Positions 45,622-55,041 of a stretch of DNA of 64,000 nucleotides are shown one piece after another. Positions within the stretch are counted from its first letter, which is position 1. The number at the start of each line of letters is the position of its first letter. The position numbers and the translations under genes are program-made. Location of the stretch: NCBI GenBank assembly GCA_011391085.1, contig JAABRD010000021.1, positions 20,583 to 84,582 of the forward strand. The letters are read 5' to 3'. The notes under the pieces were generated by a model that worked only from the letters and a program-made list of their open reading frames with translations, was not told the DNA's origin and ran no database searches. Source of the DNA: Thiotrichaceae bacterium. GTDB taxonomy: Bacteria; Pseudomonadota; Gammaproteobacteria; Beggiatoales; Beggiatoaceae.

Positions 45622-48174
45622 ATGACCCCTGAACAAGAATTAGAACTAGAACAACCAACCAATTCTGACAGTACCTCTGAAGAACCAGCTACCTCTGAAC
45701 AAGAAAACATCCCAACTCTTGACGAGATACTCGCCAGTTCCATGATTCAGGAAGACACTAAACCCGCTACTCTCCCTGAAGACCCCTCATCTCCTTTGCA
45801 AGCAGAGGATGCCTCTTCAGAAGCCTCCCAAAGCAGTAATACGGGACTTATTTCTTACAAAGATGCTTTGCCCAATATTATTCACGTTTTACCCCTCTCC
45901 AATCGTCCCTTCTTCCCACATCAAATCATTCCGTTAGTGGTGGAAAGCGGCCCCTGGGCTGAAACGGTTAAAGCCATTGCCAATTCGCCCCAGAAAATTA
46001 TCGGGTTGATCTTATCCAAAAAAGACAACGTGAATGACGTTCAAACCGAAGATTTTCACCTCATGGGCACCGCCTGTCGCCTCCACCGCATTGCCCAAGC
46101 CGAGGATAAACTCCAAATTGTCGTCGAAGGACTTGAACGGTTTCGCATCGAAGACTGGGTCTCCTCGCAACGCCCCTTTGTGGTCCGGGCCTCCTTTCAT
46201 CCGGAAACCCGGTATGACCATGTCGAAGAAATCAAACCTTATGTTCTAGCGGTGATTAACACCATCAAAGAATTACTTCCTCTCAATCCCCTTTACAACG
46301 AAGAACTGAGATTCTTTCTGGAACGGTTTGGTATTGAAGAACCTTCGCCACTGGCTGACTTTGCGGCCAGTCTGACCACTTCTACTAAAGAAGAACTGCA
46401 AGATATTTTAGACACGACCCATATCCTCAAACGCCTGGAAAAAGTTCTTCTCCTCCTCAACAAAGAATTGCAATTGGCCAAAGCCCAGGTAGAAATTCGC
46501 AAGCAGGTGGAAGAAAAAATGCAAAACCAGCAACGCGATTTTTTCCTGCGTGAACAACTCAAAGTGATTCAAAAAGAGTTGGGCATTGAAAAAGATGACC
46601 GCACGACCGAAATTGACAGGTTTCGTAAACGTCTTAGCGAACTCAAAGTCCCCGAAGCGGCCCAAAAACGCATTGATGATGAAATTGAAAAAATGTCGAT
46701 GCTAGAAGTCGGATCTGCCGAATACGCAGTGACCCGCAACTATCTGGACTGGCTAACCCTCATGCCCTGGGGCAAACATTCAGAAGATAAACTCGACCTC
46801 CCTCATGCCCGTGAAGTGTTAGATGCTGACCACGAAGGTTTAGAGGACGTGAAAGACCGCATCATGGAATTTCTCGCCGTCGGCAAACTCAAAGGCAGCA
46901 TCAACGGCACTATTCTCCTCCTCGTAGGCCCCCCCGGCGTCGGCAAAACCTCCATAGGACGTTCCATTGCCAACACCGTTGGACGCACCTTTTATCGCTT
47001 CTCGGTGGGCGGCATCCATGATGAAGCCGAAATCAAAGGCCACCGTCGCACCTACATCGGTGCCATGCCGGGCAAATTTATTCAATCCATGAAAGAAGTC
47101 GAACATGCTAATCCGGTTATCATGTTAGACGAAATTGACAAAATTGGCGCAAACTATCGGGGCGACCCGGCCTCGGCCCTGTTAGAAGTGCTGGACCCCG
47201 AACAAAATGTTGACTTTCTGGACCACTACTTAGATGTCCGCTTTGACCTCTCCAAAGTTCTCTTCATCTGCACCGCCAATCAACAGGATACCATTCCGGC
47301 CCCTCTTTTGGACCGCATGGAAGTTATCAAACTCTCAGGCTATCTGGCCAGTGAAAAACTCAAAATTGCTAAAAAACACCTGGTCAAAAAACAACTTGAT
47401 AAATCCGGCTTGCAAGCCGACCAAATCCTCCTCCCCGATGACTGTCTAGCCAAAATCATTGAAGATTATGCCAGAGAAGCAGGAGTACGGAGTCTCGAAA
47501 AACGCATCGGCACGATTACCCGGAAAGCCGCCCGAAAATTCTTGGAAGGTGCCACCCTTCCCATCGCGGTCACCCCTGATAATCTCAACGATTATTTAGG
47601 CAAACCTCTCTTTGAGAATGAGAAAGCCATCAAAGGCGTGGGCGTCGTCACGGGACTGGCCTGGACCCCCATGGGCGGTGCCACCCTTAGCATCGAAGCC
47701 ATCTGCGTTCACAAATACACTCGTGGCTTCAAACTCACCGGTCAACTGGGCGACATAATGAAAGAATCCGCAGAAATTGCCTACGGTTACGTTATCTCTC
47801 AAGGAGAAACGTTTGGCGTTGACAAAAACTATTTTGAAAACGCCTTCGTCCACCTTCACGTCCCCGCCGGCGCCACGCCCAAAGATGGCCCCAGCGCCGG
47901 TATTACCATGGCCAGTTCGTTACTCTCGTTAGCCAAAGGTCAAGCCGTCGACAAAATTATGGCCATGACTGGCGAACTAACCCTCACTGGCCAAGTTCTC
48001 CCCGTTGGTGGCATTCGTGAAAAAGTCATTGCAGCAAGAAGAGTCAAAATTTACGATTTGATTCTCCCCGAAGCCAATCGACGTGACTTTGATGACTTGC
48101 CAGGGTATGTCCGAGAAGGAGTGAACGTGCAGTTTGTGAAAGAATATGGGGAAGTGGCTAAACTATTATGGTAA
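45622..48174 (+). CDS. lon: ATP-dependent protease Lon
   Basis: An 850-residue Lon protease. The first 75 residues are an acidic, Ser/Glu-rich extension not found in E. coli Lon. The substrate-binding domain begins at IIHVLPLSNRPFFP. The AAA+ motor has GPPGVGKTSIGRS and IMLDEIDKIG. The protease domain has the catalytic Ser in PKDGPSAGITMASSL and the Lys in REKVIAARRV. It degrades misfolded and regulatory proteins in the cytoplasm. A heat-shock promoter was not identified in the repeat-filled upstream gap. Confidence 0.96.
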   Translation: MTPEQELELEQPTNSDSTSEEPATSEQENIPTLDEILASSMIQEDTKPATLPEDPSSPLQAEDASSEASQSSNTGLISYKDALPNIIHVLPLSNRPFFPHQIIPLVVESGPWAETVKAIANSPQKIIGLILSKKDNVNDVQTEDFHLMGTACRLHRIAQAEDKLQIVVEGLERFRIEDWVSSQRPFVVRASFHPETRYDHVEEIKPYVLAVINTIKELLPLNPLYNEELRFFLERFGIEEPSPLADFAASLTTSTKEELQDILDTTHILKRLEKVLLLLNKELQLAKAQVEIRKQVEEKMQNQQRDFFLREQLKVIQKELGIEKDDRTTEIDRFRKRLSELKVPEAAQKRIDDEIEKMSMLEVGSAEYAVTRNYLDWLTLMPWGKHSEDKLDLPHAREVLDADHEGLEDVKDRIMEFLAVGKLKGSINGTILLLVGPPGVGKTSIGRSIANTVGRTFYRFSVGGIHDEAEIKGHRRTYIGAMPGKFIQSMKEVEHANPVIMLDEIDKIGANYRGDPASALLEVLDPEQNVDFLDHYLDVRFDLSKVLFICTANQQDTIPAPLLDRMEVIKLSGYLASEKLKIAKKHLVKKQLDKSGLQADQILLPDDCLAKIIEDYAREAGVRSLEKRIGTITRKAARKFLEGATLPIAVTPDNLNDYLGKPLFENEKAIKGVGVVTGLAWTPMGGATLSIEAICVHKYTRGFKLTGQLGDIMKESAEIAYGYVISQGETFGVDKNYFENAFVHLHVPAGATPKDGPSAGITMASSLLSLAKGQAVDKIMAMTGELTLTGQVLPVGGIREKVIAARRVKIYDLILPEANRRDFDDLPGYVREGVNVQFVKEYGEVAKLLW

Positions 48175-48221
48175 CACCTTCCCACTAGAAACAAAGTTTT
48201 TTCGTCAAAACAATGCTTTGT

Positions 48222-48345
48222 CACCGCGTTCCCAGGAGTCCAAAGCATAGCTTTGTCCGGGTCCCAAACACCGCGTTCCCAGGAGTCCAAAGCGTCGCTT
48301 TATACAGGTCCCAAACAAAGCGACGCTTTGGACTCCTGAACCACA
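48222..48345. repeat. Family G palindromes
   Basis: Two direct copies of GCGTTCCCAGGAGTCCAAAG, each followed by a CTTT-rich arm, plus an inverted AAAGCGACGCTTTGGACTCC. They fill the gap between lon and the next gene. Confidence 0.85.
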
Positions 48346-48395
48346 CTACCTGTTCCTAACATAGGCGCGTGGGACGGAGTTTCTGACTACAAATT

Positions 48396-49814
48396 ATGAT
48401 CACCATGTTAAACCGTATGTTACAAAACGAATGGCTTGAGTGTAAAGGTTTGATTACCGATGCAATTGAAATGCTAAAGCATGACAAGCGATTTAGCCTC
48501 TTTCTCGGTTCAGTCATCATTGGTCTAGGACTCAGTTATTCCGTGGTTTATTTTTTCCACCTCATGAGTGCCTATCTAGTGATACACTATGGTCGAAAAT
48601 GGATTCGTACCCCCACAATCCGAAACCACCTGAAACAACCTACACCATTCTATGGATTCTTCTTTTTCATGGTCGGATGGTTTTTACTTTCCACCGTTTG
48701 GGCCACTGATAAAGGGGCTGCCCTGTATTTCACCACCTACTTGATTTTGGGAAGTTTTATTGCGCTATCCGTGGCCTGGTATGTGAAAAGTATACAACAA
48801 CTCAAATATGTGTTGACGTGCATAGCACTGTTTTTATCTCTGGAAATCCTCGTTTCGTTATTGGAAGTGGTTACCCCATTCCGCTGGCCTATTTCCAGAT
48901 ACTCATTTCTTCTCCCCTACTTTGGCCGACCACTGTACCTAACGCCAGAGGTTCTCGCGGATTTGTTGCAAACGGCGACTCCACAATACATTTTCTCCTT
49001 GCCTACTGGATTTCAATGGAATCCCAACAATTTAAGCGCCGTGATGTGCCTATTGTTTCCCTTTGCCTTAATCATGAAAAACCAATGGATGAAACTATTT
49101 TTCACGGTATCCATCATCATCATCGTCGTGGCCGCCAGTGCGCGATTGTGTTTTATAACCTTGTGTGTGATATTTGTGTTGTACCTTCTGGCATTTGCAC
49201 AGAAACTTTGTTTCTCCGGAGAGGTAGCAAAAAGAAATGCCGTCAATGGGTTTCTCCTCTTGCTACTTAGTTTTATTGCCACGGACGGCTTTTATTATGT
49301 CTGTCTGGACCATAAGAAAATTCATGACCTAGCGTTTATCAGTGCCTGTGAAGTGCCGTATACAGAATTATGGACCAGCAATTCGGTGAACGTGCGAGTG
49401 CAGTTGCTTCAACAAGGTTGGCGGTTATTTAAAGACCACCAAGTGTTAGGTGTGGGGGCTGGAAATTCCAAATTCTTGATTGCCAAGCAAGGTGGCGTTG
49501 GCAAAGAACAAATTAACGACCTACATTTCTTTTGGTTAGAATTGTTAGTAGATGGCGGACTCGTCTTCTTTTCAGGATTCGTCTTCTGGTCACTGGCCAT
49601 GATGAAAAGATTATTCGACATTTACAGAAAATTGGAGGACGAGTTACTAGGTTCCTTATCCATGGCTGCTTGCATCGGCTTGATAGGTTTTGGCCTCGCA
49701 GGAATCAGCCCAAGTTCCGCGGTATATTTGTTGCCCATGTATTTGTTTTGGGGAATTTGTCTGGCGCTGATAAATCTGTCTGCCATTGCTATGGAAAAGA
49801 GAGTCGAGATTTAA
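48396..49814 (+). CDS. O-antigen ligase / polymerase-like membrane protein
   Basis: A 472-residue polytopic inner-membrane protein with about ten hydrophobic segments (for example FLGSVIIGLGLSYSVVYFFH and FFTVSIIIIVVAASARL). The long periplasmic loop contains RVQLLQQGWRLFKDHQVLGV, then GAGN and HFFWLELLVDGGL, the pattern of the Wzy_C (WaaL/Wzy) family, whose Arg and His residues join or polymerise surface glycans. No other glycan gene is adjacent. Whether it is ligase or polymerase cannot be told from sequence. Confidence 0.87.
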   Translation: MITMLNRMLQNEWLECKGLITDAIEMLKHDKRFSLFLGSVIIGLGLSYSVVYFFHLMSAYLVIHYGRKWIRTPTIRNHLKQPTPFYGFFFFMVGWFLLSTVWATDKGAALYFTTYLILGSFIALSVAWYVKSIQQLKYVLTCIALFLSLEILVSLLEVVTPFRWPISRYSFLLPYFGRPLYLTPEVLADLLQTATPQYIFSLPTGFQWNPNNLSAVMCLLFPFALIMKNQWMKLFFTVSIIIIVVAASARLCFITLCVIFVLYLLAFAQKLCFSGEVAKRNAVNGFLLLLLSFIATDGFYYVCLDHKKIHDLAFISACEVPYTELWTSNSVNVRVQLLQQGWRLFKDHQVLGVGAGNSKFLIAKQGGVGKEQINDLHFFWLELLVDGGLVFFSGFVFWSLAMMKRLFDIYRKLEDELLGSLSMAACIGLIGFGLAGISPSSAVYLLPMYLFWGICLALINLSAIAMEKRVEI

Positions 49815-49879
49815 AACTAGGACTGACGCAACCGTTTTTGTAACTATTTGATTTTACACACCATCACCCCCCTGCCCCC

Positions 49880-50080
49880 CAATGCCATTAAGTTCGGGAG
49901 TTGAAGTGGCGAACGAATTAAACTACAGGTGGACTAGAGGCTTTAGCCGGAGGCGGGGCCCCGCGATTTCAATTATGTTCCGCCCCCACAGGCGTTAGCC
50001 TCTAGTCCACCTATATTTTAATTTCGGGGGCGGTTTTCCTTAACTGAATGGCATTGCGGCGACAGCCTCCACTCCACTAC
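49880..50080. repeat. Family B' palindrome with outer flanks
   Basis: GGACTAGAGGCTTTAGCCGG (49932-49951) and TTAGCCTCTAGTCCACC form the inner arms. AATGCCATTAAGTTCGGG and CTTAACTGAATGGCATT form the outer arms, between convergent genes. Confidence 0.85.
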
Positions 50081-50097
50081 TACCACACTACCCGTTT

Positions 50098-51255
50098 TCA
50101 AACCTCAATCCTCCGTAACAATTCATCCAAAAACTGCATCCCCCTCGCCGTCGTCCGAATCCTCTCACCATGACGCACTAACCAACCTTGAGAATATCCC
50201 GGTTGTAACGATCTGTCAAGACCTTCGACAGACAATCCTGTATGTTCCAAAAACTCCTGAATCGTAAAACCTTCACATAAGCGCAACGCATTCATCATAA
50301 ATTCCAATATCACCTCCTCCCTGGACAACGTAGTGCTACTTTCTATGACAGCCACCGAGTTTGCAAATTTTAAATAACGATCAGGCCGATGTTGTTTACT
50401 GAAACGAGAAATCGTACCTTGATTCACATTCGTCATTTTACCATGAGCCCCTGCCCCAATCCCTAAATAATCACCGAACTTCCAATAGTTCAAATTATGC
50501 TGACAACGTCGTCCCTCCTTAGCATAAGCGGATACTTCATATTGTAACAACTGATGTTCTGCTAACAAAGACTGTCCCGCCACTTGCATCTCCCACAACC
50601 CCTCGTCGTCAGGCAAACTAGCAGGTGGATGCTTATAAAACCCCGTGTTCGGTTCAATGGTCAACTGATACCAAGACAGATGAGACGGTGAAGCCGCAAT
50701 GGCCACCTGTAAATCTGCCAACGCCTCTGCCACCGTTTGGGCTGGCAATCCAAACATCAAATCCAAATTGAAATTATCAAATCCCGCTTGCTTGGCATTG
50801 TCAATGGCAACCAAGGCTTCCAAACGATTATGAATACGTCCTAACCGTTGCAATGCCGCCGCCTCAAAACTTTGAATACCTATCGACAAACGGTTGATTC
50901 CTATCTTTCGATATTCTTGAAAACGGGTACTGTCCACGGTACCGGGATTCGCTTCTAACGTTATCTCCGCTTCCGCTTGAATAGACAGACGCGCCCGCAG
51001 ACCTATTAATAAATTATCTAACGCCTCTGGTGAAAACAGACTGGGTGTACCACCACCCATAAAAATACTTCTCACTGGACGACCTAACACCTGGGGCAAA
51101 TCTTGTTCTACATCGGCTAACAACGCCGCAATATATTCACGTTCTGGAAGACGCTGTTGTTCCATCTGATAGGAATTGAAATCACAATAGGGACATTTGC
51201 GCACACACCAAGGGAAGTGAATATAGAGACTTAGGGGAAGCGGAGAAGTGAACAT
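50098..51255 (-). CDS. hemW: Radical SAM heme chaperone HemW
   Basis: A 385-residue radical SAM protein. The 4Fe-4S site is CVRKCPYCDF near residue 17-24, where the C-x3-C-x2-C is followed by a fourth Cys region as in HemN-like proteins. SIFMGGGTPSLFS and INRLSIGIQSFE are conserved. It has the C-terminal HemN_C domain. The length fits HemW, a heme chaperone once called coproporphyrinogen III oxidase-like, rather than HemN, which is longer. It acts in the cytoplasm. The gap downstream of its start contains nothing of note. Confidence 0.93.
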   Translation of the reverse strand: MFTSPLPLSLYIHFPWCVRKCPYCDFNSYQMEQQRLPEREYIAALLADVEQDLPQVLGRPVRSIFMGGGTPSLFSPEALDNLLIGLRARLSIQAEAEITLEANPGTVDSTRFQEYRKIGINRLSIGIQSFEAAALQRLGRIHNRLEALVAIDNAKQAGFDNFNLDLMFGLPAQTVAEALADLQVAIAASPSHLSWYQLTIEPNTGFYKHPPASLPDDEGLWEMQVAGQSLLAEHQLLQYEVSAYAKEGRRCQHNLNYWKFGDYLGIGAGAHGKMTNVNQGTISRFSKQHRPDRYLKFANSVAVIESSTTLSREEVILEFMMNALRLCEGFTIQEFLEHTGLSVEGLDRSLQPGYSQGWLVRHGERIRTTARGMQFLDELLRRIEV

Positions 51256-51378
51256 AGTAGATGGTGGAAATGAGAAATTCAGGGGCGTGGAAACTAATGA
51301 ATAATGGGGACCAAAATCTGGTTTTTTTCATTCTCCATTCTTCATTTCCACGCCATCGTAGAGGGGAACGTCGAAACC

Positions 51379-52293
51379 TTACGAACGTCGTCCAGAGGGT
51401 CCGTTCTGCTTGGTTTTCGGGTGCTTAATCTGATTCAGATAACGTTCAATATCTTCCGGGTTAAATTGACTTAACACGTCTTGCGGGGTTAAGCCACGGA
51501 CTCGTTCTTCAGGTTTGAACCGACTCAACACTTCATGGGGTGTCAATCCCGCCAGCCGTTGTTCGACGGGTAACAAGGAGAGATGTACGTCTCCCCACAT
51601 TTTCCCCATTTCTATCACTTGTTCGGGGGTAAGTTCAATTTTCATGTCTTCGCCTTTTAGCTGAAACCAATATTCCCACAGCCCGGCCAGAAACTGTTCT
51701 AACCGAAGCGTCAGGGCCCTGAGACCAGAATGCTTTAATAACTCAAACGCTTTTCGTTTTTCCTGCCTGCGACTGGTAAAACATTTGAAAAACGCATTGT
51801 GAGGGGCATTCGTTAACTCATTTAAAGACATCAAAATGACGTTGCGAAAACCACGTTGTGGAGTATAAAAAACGCCCGGTCGCAGAGGAGACTCCTCATA
51901 CCCAAAGTCAGCTACCGTGGCGGGCGCAGACGTTTTTGAAACCACCAAAAACGTTTGTACGTCGGCCTCCGTCAAGTCTTTGGCGCGTTTATAAAACGTG
52001 TCATAGCCCAATGCCTGTAGCAACGCCTTTTCATTAAAGGATTCGGTATACTTAAATTCTATCAAAATTTGACCGGCCTGGCAATCTCGGATTCCATCTG
52101 GCAATCGCGCCAGTTGTGCGGCAGTCCAAACAGAGGCGGATCGGCGCAGTAATAAGAGGTCCGCCTGCGGGGTGTCACTCATCACCGCAAAGTCGGTGAA
52201 TACCGAAATATTCACAGGGGTTAGCAACTCTTCCAACAGTTTGCCTAACAGATGATGCCAGCGCGTTTTGGAAGCGGGGGAGGTGTGTTTCAT
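51379..52293 (-). CDS. PD-(D/E)XK nuclease-like protein with C-terminal short repeats
   Basis: I choose the start at 52293 (MKHTSPASKTRWHHLLG) since earlier codons run through repeats; this gives 304 residues. The segment QADLLLLRR followed by ILIEFKYTESFNEKALLQAL has the D...ExK layout of the PD-(D/E)XK nuclease fold. This recalls the Rpn/Uma2-like proteins abundant in sulfur bacteria and cyanobacteria. The C-terminus has three short repeats of the type AGLTPHEVLSRFKPEERV, found in many of them. The role is unknown; DNA recombination or repair is the usual guess for the fold. Confidence 0.65.
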   Translation of the reverse strand: MKHTSPASKTRWHHLLGKLLEELLTPVNISVFTDFAVMSDTPQADLLLLRRSASVWTAAQLARLPDGIRDCQAGQILIEFKYTESFNEKALLQALGYDTFYKRAKDLTEADVQTFLVVSKTSAPATVADFGYEESPLRPGVFYTPQRGFRNVILMSLNELTNAPHNAFFKCFTSRRQEKRKAFELLKHSGLRALTLRLEQFLAGLWEYWFQLKGEDMKIELTPEQVIEMGKMWGDVHLSLLPVEQRLAGLTPHEVLSRFKPEERVRGLTPQDVLSQFNPEDIERYLNQIKHPKTKQNGPSGRRS

Positions 52294-52393
52294 GGTCACG
52301 TTAGGGGATGGTAGGGGGAAGCGTGGGCACGAGACCACCGTGTCTCTCGTTCCCACGCCCTTACGGACGATCCTCGAAAATCTTACGAACGCC

Positions 52394-52508
52394 GGTAGTG
52401 ATGCAATCTGGGTGATATTCATAGAGTTTCCCTCACCCCCGGCCCCTCTCCCAGAGGGAGAGGGGCCGGGGGTGAGGGTAAACATATCACCCACATTGCA
52501 TCACTACC
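52394..52508. mobile_element. Miniature inverted-repeat element with 8-bp flank repeat
   Basis: A 115-bp element with 25-base terminal inverted repeats that differ at one base: left GGTAGTGATGCAATCTGGGT, right (other strand) GGTAGTGATGCAATGTGGGT. The flanks CGAACGCC (52386-52393) and CGAACGTC (52509-52516) match at seven of eight positions, a decayed target duplication. Its core is a family H palindrome (CCCCTCTCCCAGAGGGAGAG). Confidence 0.87.
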
Positions 52509-52740
52509 CGAACGTCGTTCAGAGGCGCCGTTCAGAGGCGCCGTTCTTCTTAGTTTTCTGGTGCTTAGTCTGATTCAGATAACGTTTTGGGGGTCAAAAA
52601 TGCCCGTTGGGGACTGCGGTAAACCATTATACCACTGGTGTCCACAATACAAATCAGTTCTGATTTAAAAGTCTGCACCACCCAATGAAACGTTGGAGTA
52701 TAACCACACGGCCAAAGTCATTACTCCAACGTTCTAACCT
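52509..52740 (-). pseudogene. Fragments of a second nuclease-like gene
   Basis: Bases 52505-52585 repeat the 3' end of the gene at 51379 (compare TCTGATTCAGATAACGTT in both), with a duplicated GTTCAGAGGCGCC. Bases 52586-52740 on the minus strand still read SGIMVYRSPQRAF, similar in type to the YTPQRGFRN segment of the intact gene. The frame is broken in several places. Confidence 0.6.
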
Positions 52741-52758
52741 AGTTTCGGTGACACATTC

Positions 52759-53208
52759 TTAGGCTTGCACGGTAATCTTTCTAGGTTTCGCCACTTCCTT
52801 CTTAGGAAGGCGAATTTGCAACACTCCATTTTTACCACTAGCCGCTATCTTCTCGGCATCGGCGGTGTCAGGCAAACTGAACCTTCGATAGAAGACCCCA
52901 CGACTCCGTTCGACACGGTGGTAATCTTTACCATCCTCCCGGCTTTCCAGCCGTCGTTCACCTTTGAGAGATAACACACCACCCTCCATAGAGATTTCAA
53001 TATCCTTGGGTTCCACCCCCGGAATATCTGCCTCTATGATGAACTGGTTGACCTCTTCTTTGAAGTCAACGGCAGGCACCCAGGCACTGGTGGCGACGGC
53101 AGAATCCCCATACGTTTGGGTGCTTCCAGTGTGTGCCAACACCTGTTCAATGTCTCTGCGAAATTGGTCCAACAAACTCCAAGGTTCATAATGACGTAAC
53201 ATACTCAT
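52759..53208 (-). CDS. Small heat-shock protein, Hsp20 family
   Basis: I start at 53208 because AGGAGG lies six bases upstream; this gives 149 residues. The alpha-crystallin domain runs from about residue 45 to 140: WVPAVDFKEEVNQFIIEADI, then PGVEPKDIEISMEGGVLSLKG split here as PGVEPKDIEI and GGVLSLKGER, then the GVFYRRFSLPD and NGVLQIRLPKKE segments. The protein is an ATP-independent holdase in the cytoplasm. A short variable N-terminus and a C-terminal KITVQA tail are usual. No heat-shock promoter was confirmed. Confidence 0.95.
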   Translation of the reverse strand: MSMLRHYEPWSLLDQFRRDIEQVLAHTGSTQTYGDSAVATSAWVPAVDFKEEVNQFIIEADIPGVEPKDIEISMEGGVLSLKGERRLESREDGKDYHRVERSRGVFYRRFSLPDTADAEKIAASGKNGVLQIRLPKKEVAKPRKITVQA

Positions 53209-53397
53209 AATTGACCTCCTTAACTCATAGTTAGAGATAAACCTGTTGCTGGCAAAATATATAGGGGTGGCAAATTGGAGTTTCAAGAGAGAGTTTCAAT
53301 TTTTCAGAAAGGCGCCAAAACCTATACATTTATTATAAATTTGCCGAGAATATATATTGGGATAGATTTACCTTTTTCAAGCATTTGGGAGAGTTGT

Positions 53398-53447
53398 CCA
53401 GGAGGGAAAAGCGTCGCTTTGGACTCCTGGAGAGTGCTTCGCTTTAT
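53398..53447. repeat. Family G palindrome
   Basis: CAGGAGGGAAAAGCGTCGCT followed by TTGGACTCCTG, the same family as at 48225, lies beside the sulfotransferase stop. Confidence 0.75.
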
Positions 53448-53448
53448 C

Positions 53449-54384
53449 TCATTTTATACGCCGTTCATCATACGTATTAATTTCTAACAACGCCTGCGAA
53501 TGCCACTTTTTCAATTTCAAGTGGCGTGCCAAACTTTCTTTTAAATACAAGCGTAGAGGATAACGACGTAACCGAAACAGTCTTCTCGCCCACCGGTCTT
53601 GAACTTGCAAACGCCACCGTAACCAGGGAGTGTTCGATACAGGTGGCAACCCACTCAAGGGATAACCACGTTCTGATAACAATAGGCCAATTCGAGACTC
53701 CGCCAATTGAACTTCATAGTTTGACAACTTCCGCCACTGACTAAGTGACTTAGGATTGGGCAAACTATACGTGCTACGAGTGGCATAATCATACATGGCA
53801 GGTGTAAAAGGTACGCCGATAAACTCACAAAGTTGCGTCAACACCTGGTCCGCGTGTTGCGCAAGTTGTTCATATTGCACCGTAATATGTTGGTCGGCAG
53901 ACAACTGACGACTCAACGTTTGCCACAACTGTTCTGCCTCTATCCAGCGTTCTACGCCTGTGAACATATTTCCAGCCCAGCCCATTACCATCGTGGAACG
54001 GGCCACATCACGGCCATCCCGAAGCAAATGGATAAATTTCGCCTGTGGCCAAATCTTCAATAACTGATGGAACTCATAATGAACCGTAGCACCCACCAAC
54101 GGTTTGTGATCCCGTTGCATTTTTTGCAATAAAAAACTGTTAACCAACTCCGGGTAACTTAACGAAGGGTCAATGGTGAAGCGCGAATGTGCAAAAATCC
54201 GGTGCGTGGCTAGATACTCATGATAAGCCGATAACGCAGGCCAATTCCCCGCTTCATCGAGTTGATCAACGGCAAATTCAAATTCATGGTGAAAAGCGAT
54301 TTGTGGATGATGATCCAACATTAAGCGCAATAACGTGGTGCCAGACCGTTCGGCACCGACTAAAAAGATGGGGGTTGTTAACAT
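53449..54384 (-). CDS. Sulfotransferase family protein
   Basis: A start at 54384 gives 311 residues and places the PAPS 5'-phosphosulfate loop right at the N-terminus: PIFLVGAERSGTTLLRLML, the Sulfotransfer_3 pattern. The 3'-phosphate loop is LLRDGRDVARSTM, and VQYEQLAQHADQVLTQLCEF is the usual next helix. The earlier in-frame codons are part of a family H palindrome and are unlikely to be translated. Substrate unknown. It is a separate protein from the sulfotransferase domain of the NRPS and only distantly similar by eye. Confidence 0.9.
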   Translation of the reverse strand: MLTTPIFLVGAERSGTTLLRLMLDHHPQIAFHHEFEFAVDQLDEAGNWPALSAYHEYLATHRIFAHSRFTIDPSLSYPELVNSFLLQKMQRDHKPLVGATVHYEFHQLLKIWPQAKFIHLLRDGRDVARSTMVMGWAGNMFTGVERWIEAEQLWQTLSRQLSADQHITVQYEQLAQHADQVLTQLCEFIGVPFTPAMYDYATRSTYSLPNPKSLSQWRKLSNYEVQLAESRIGLLLSERGYPLSGLPPVSNTPWLRWRLQVQDRWARRLFRLRRYPLRLYLKESLARHLKLKKWHSQALLEINTYDERRIK

Positions 54385-54449
54385 AGTTGTAGATGTAACT
54401 CTTTGTAATAAGTACCGAAGCAGAAATTTTACGGTATTTTCAATCGTCG

Positions 54450-54547
54450 CCCTCACCCCCGGCCCCTCTCCCAGAGGGAGAGGGGAGACAGGCAACCTCA
54501 GTGGTTTTCTCCCCTCTCCCTCTGGGAGAGGGGTCGGGTGGTGAGGG
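54450..54547. repeat. Two family H palindromes
   Basis: CCCTCACCCCCGGCCCCTCT followed by CCCAGAGGGAGAGGGG at 54450-54484, and an inverted copy at 54510-54547. The same core lies inside the element at 52394. Confidence 0.85.
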
Positions 54548-54637
54548 TAAAGGCGTCATTATACCAGAAAATTTCTGCTTCACTACTTATCATGAATCAT
54601 GAACCAGGTGTTTACCGCCTACTATTAGGGGTTGCCC

Positions 54638-54935
54638 CGATGGAGTGGAGGCTTTAGCCGCAATGCCATTAAGTTAAGGTACGGTGGAGTGGAGGCTTTA
54701 GCCGCAATGCCATTAAGTTAAGGTACGGTGGAGTGGAGGCTTTAGCCGGCCGGCGGTAGGCGCCCCGCAATTTGAGTGGGGGGGTGATGCCTACGGCCGG
54801 CCGGCTAAAGCCTCCACTCCACCGGAGTTTTCCTTAACTTAATGGCATTGAGGCTTTAGCCGGCCAGCGGTAGGCGCCCCCCTCTTGAGGGATGGAGTGT
54901 ACCTACCGCCAGCCGGCTAAAGCCTCCACTCCATC
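54638..54935. repeat. Family B palindrome cluster
   Basis: Two half copies (GGAGTGGAGGCTTTAGCCGC followed by AATGCCATTAAGTTAAGG) and two full palindromes with GGCTTTAGCCGGCC arms lie in a row. A family-specific flank, CTTAACTTAATGGCATTGAG, separates them. No gene is present from 54548 to 55041. Confidence 0.88.
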
Positions 54936-55041
54936 GGGGCCCATTTCTATTTTTTATTTTTGGGATAAGTTCATTTGTCATAAACCTGTCATCTTTCTCC
55001 ACTAATCTCTATCACTCTATCATTTCAATAGGTGATGAAGA

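Noticed and set aside
52294..52494. Earlier start for the nuclease-like gene at 51379
   Set aside because: The extra 67 residues would come from the miniature element and its palindrome and have no protein-like features.
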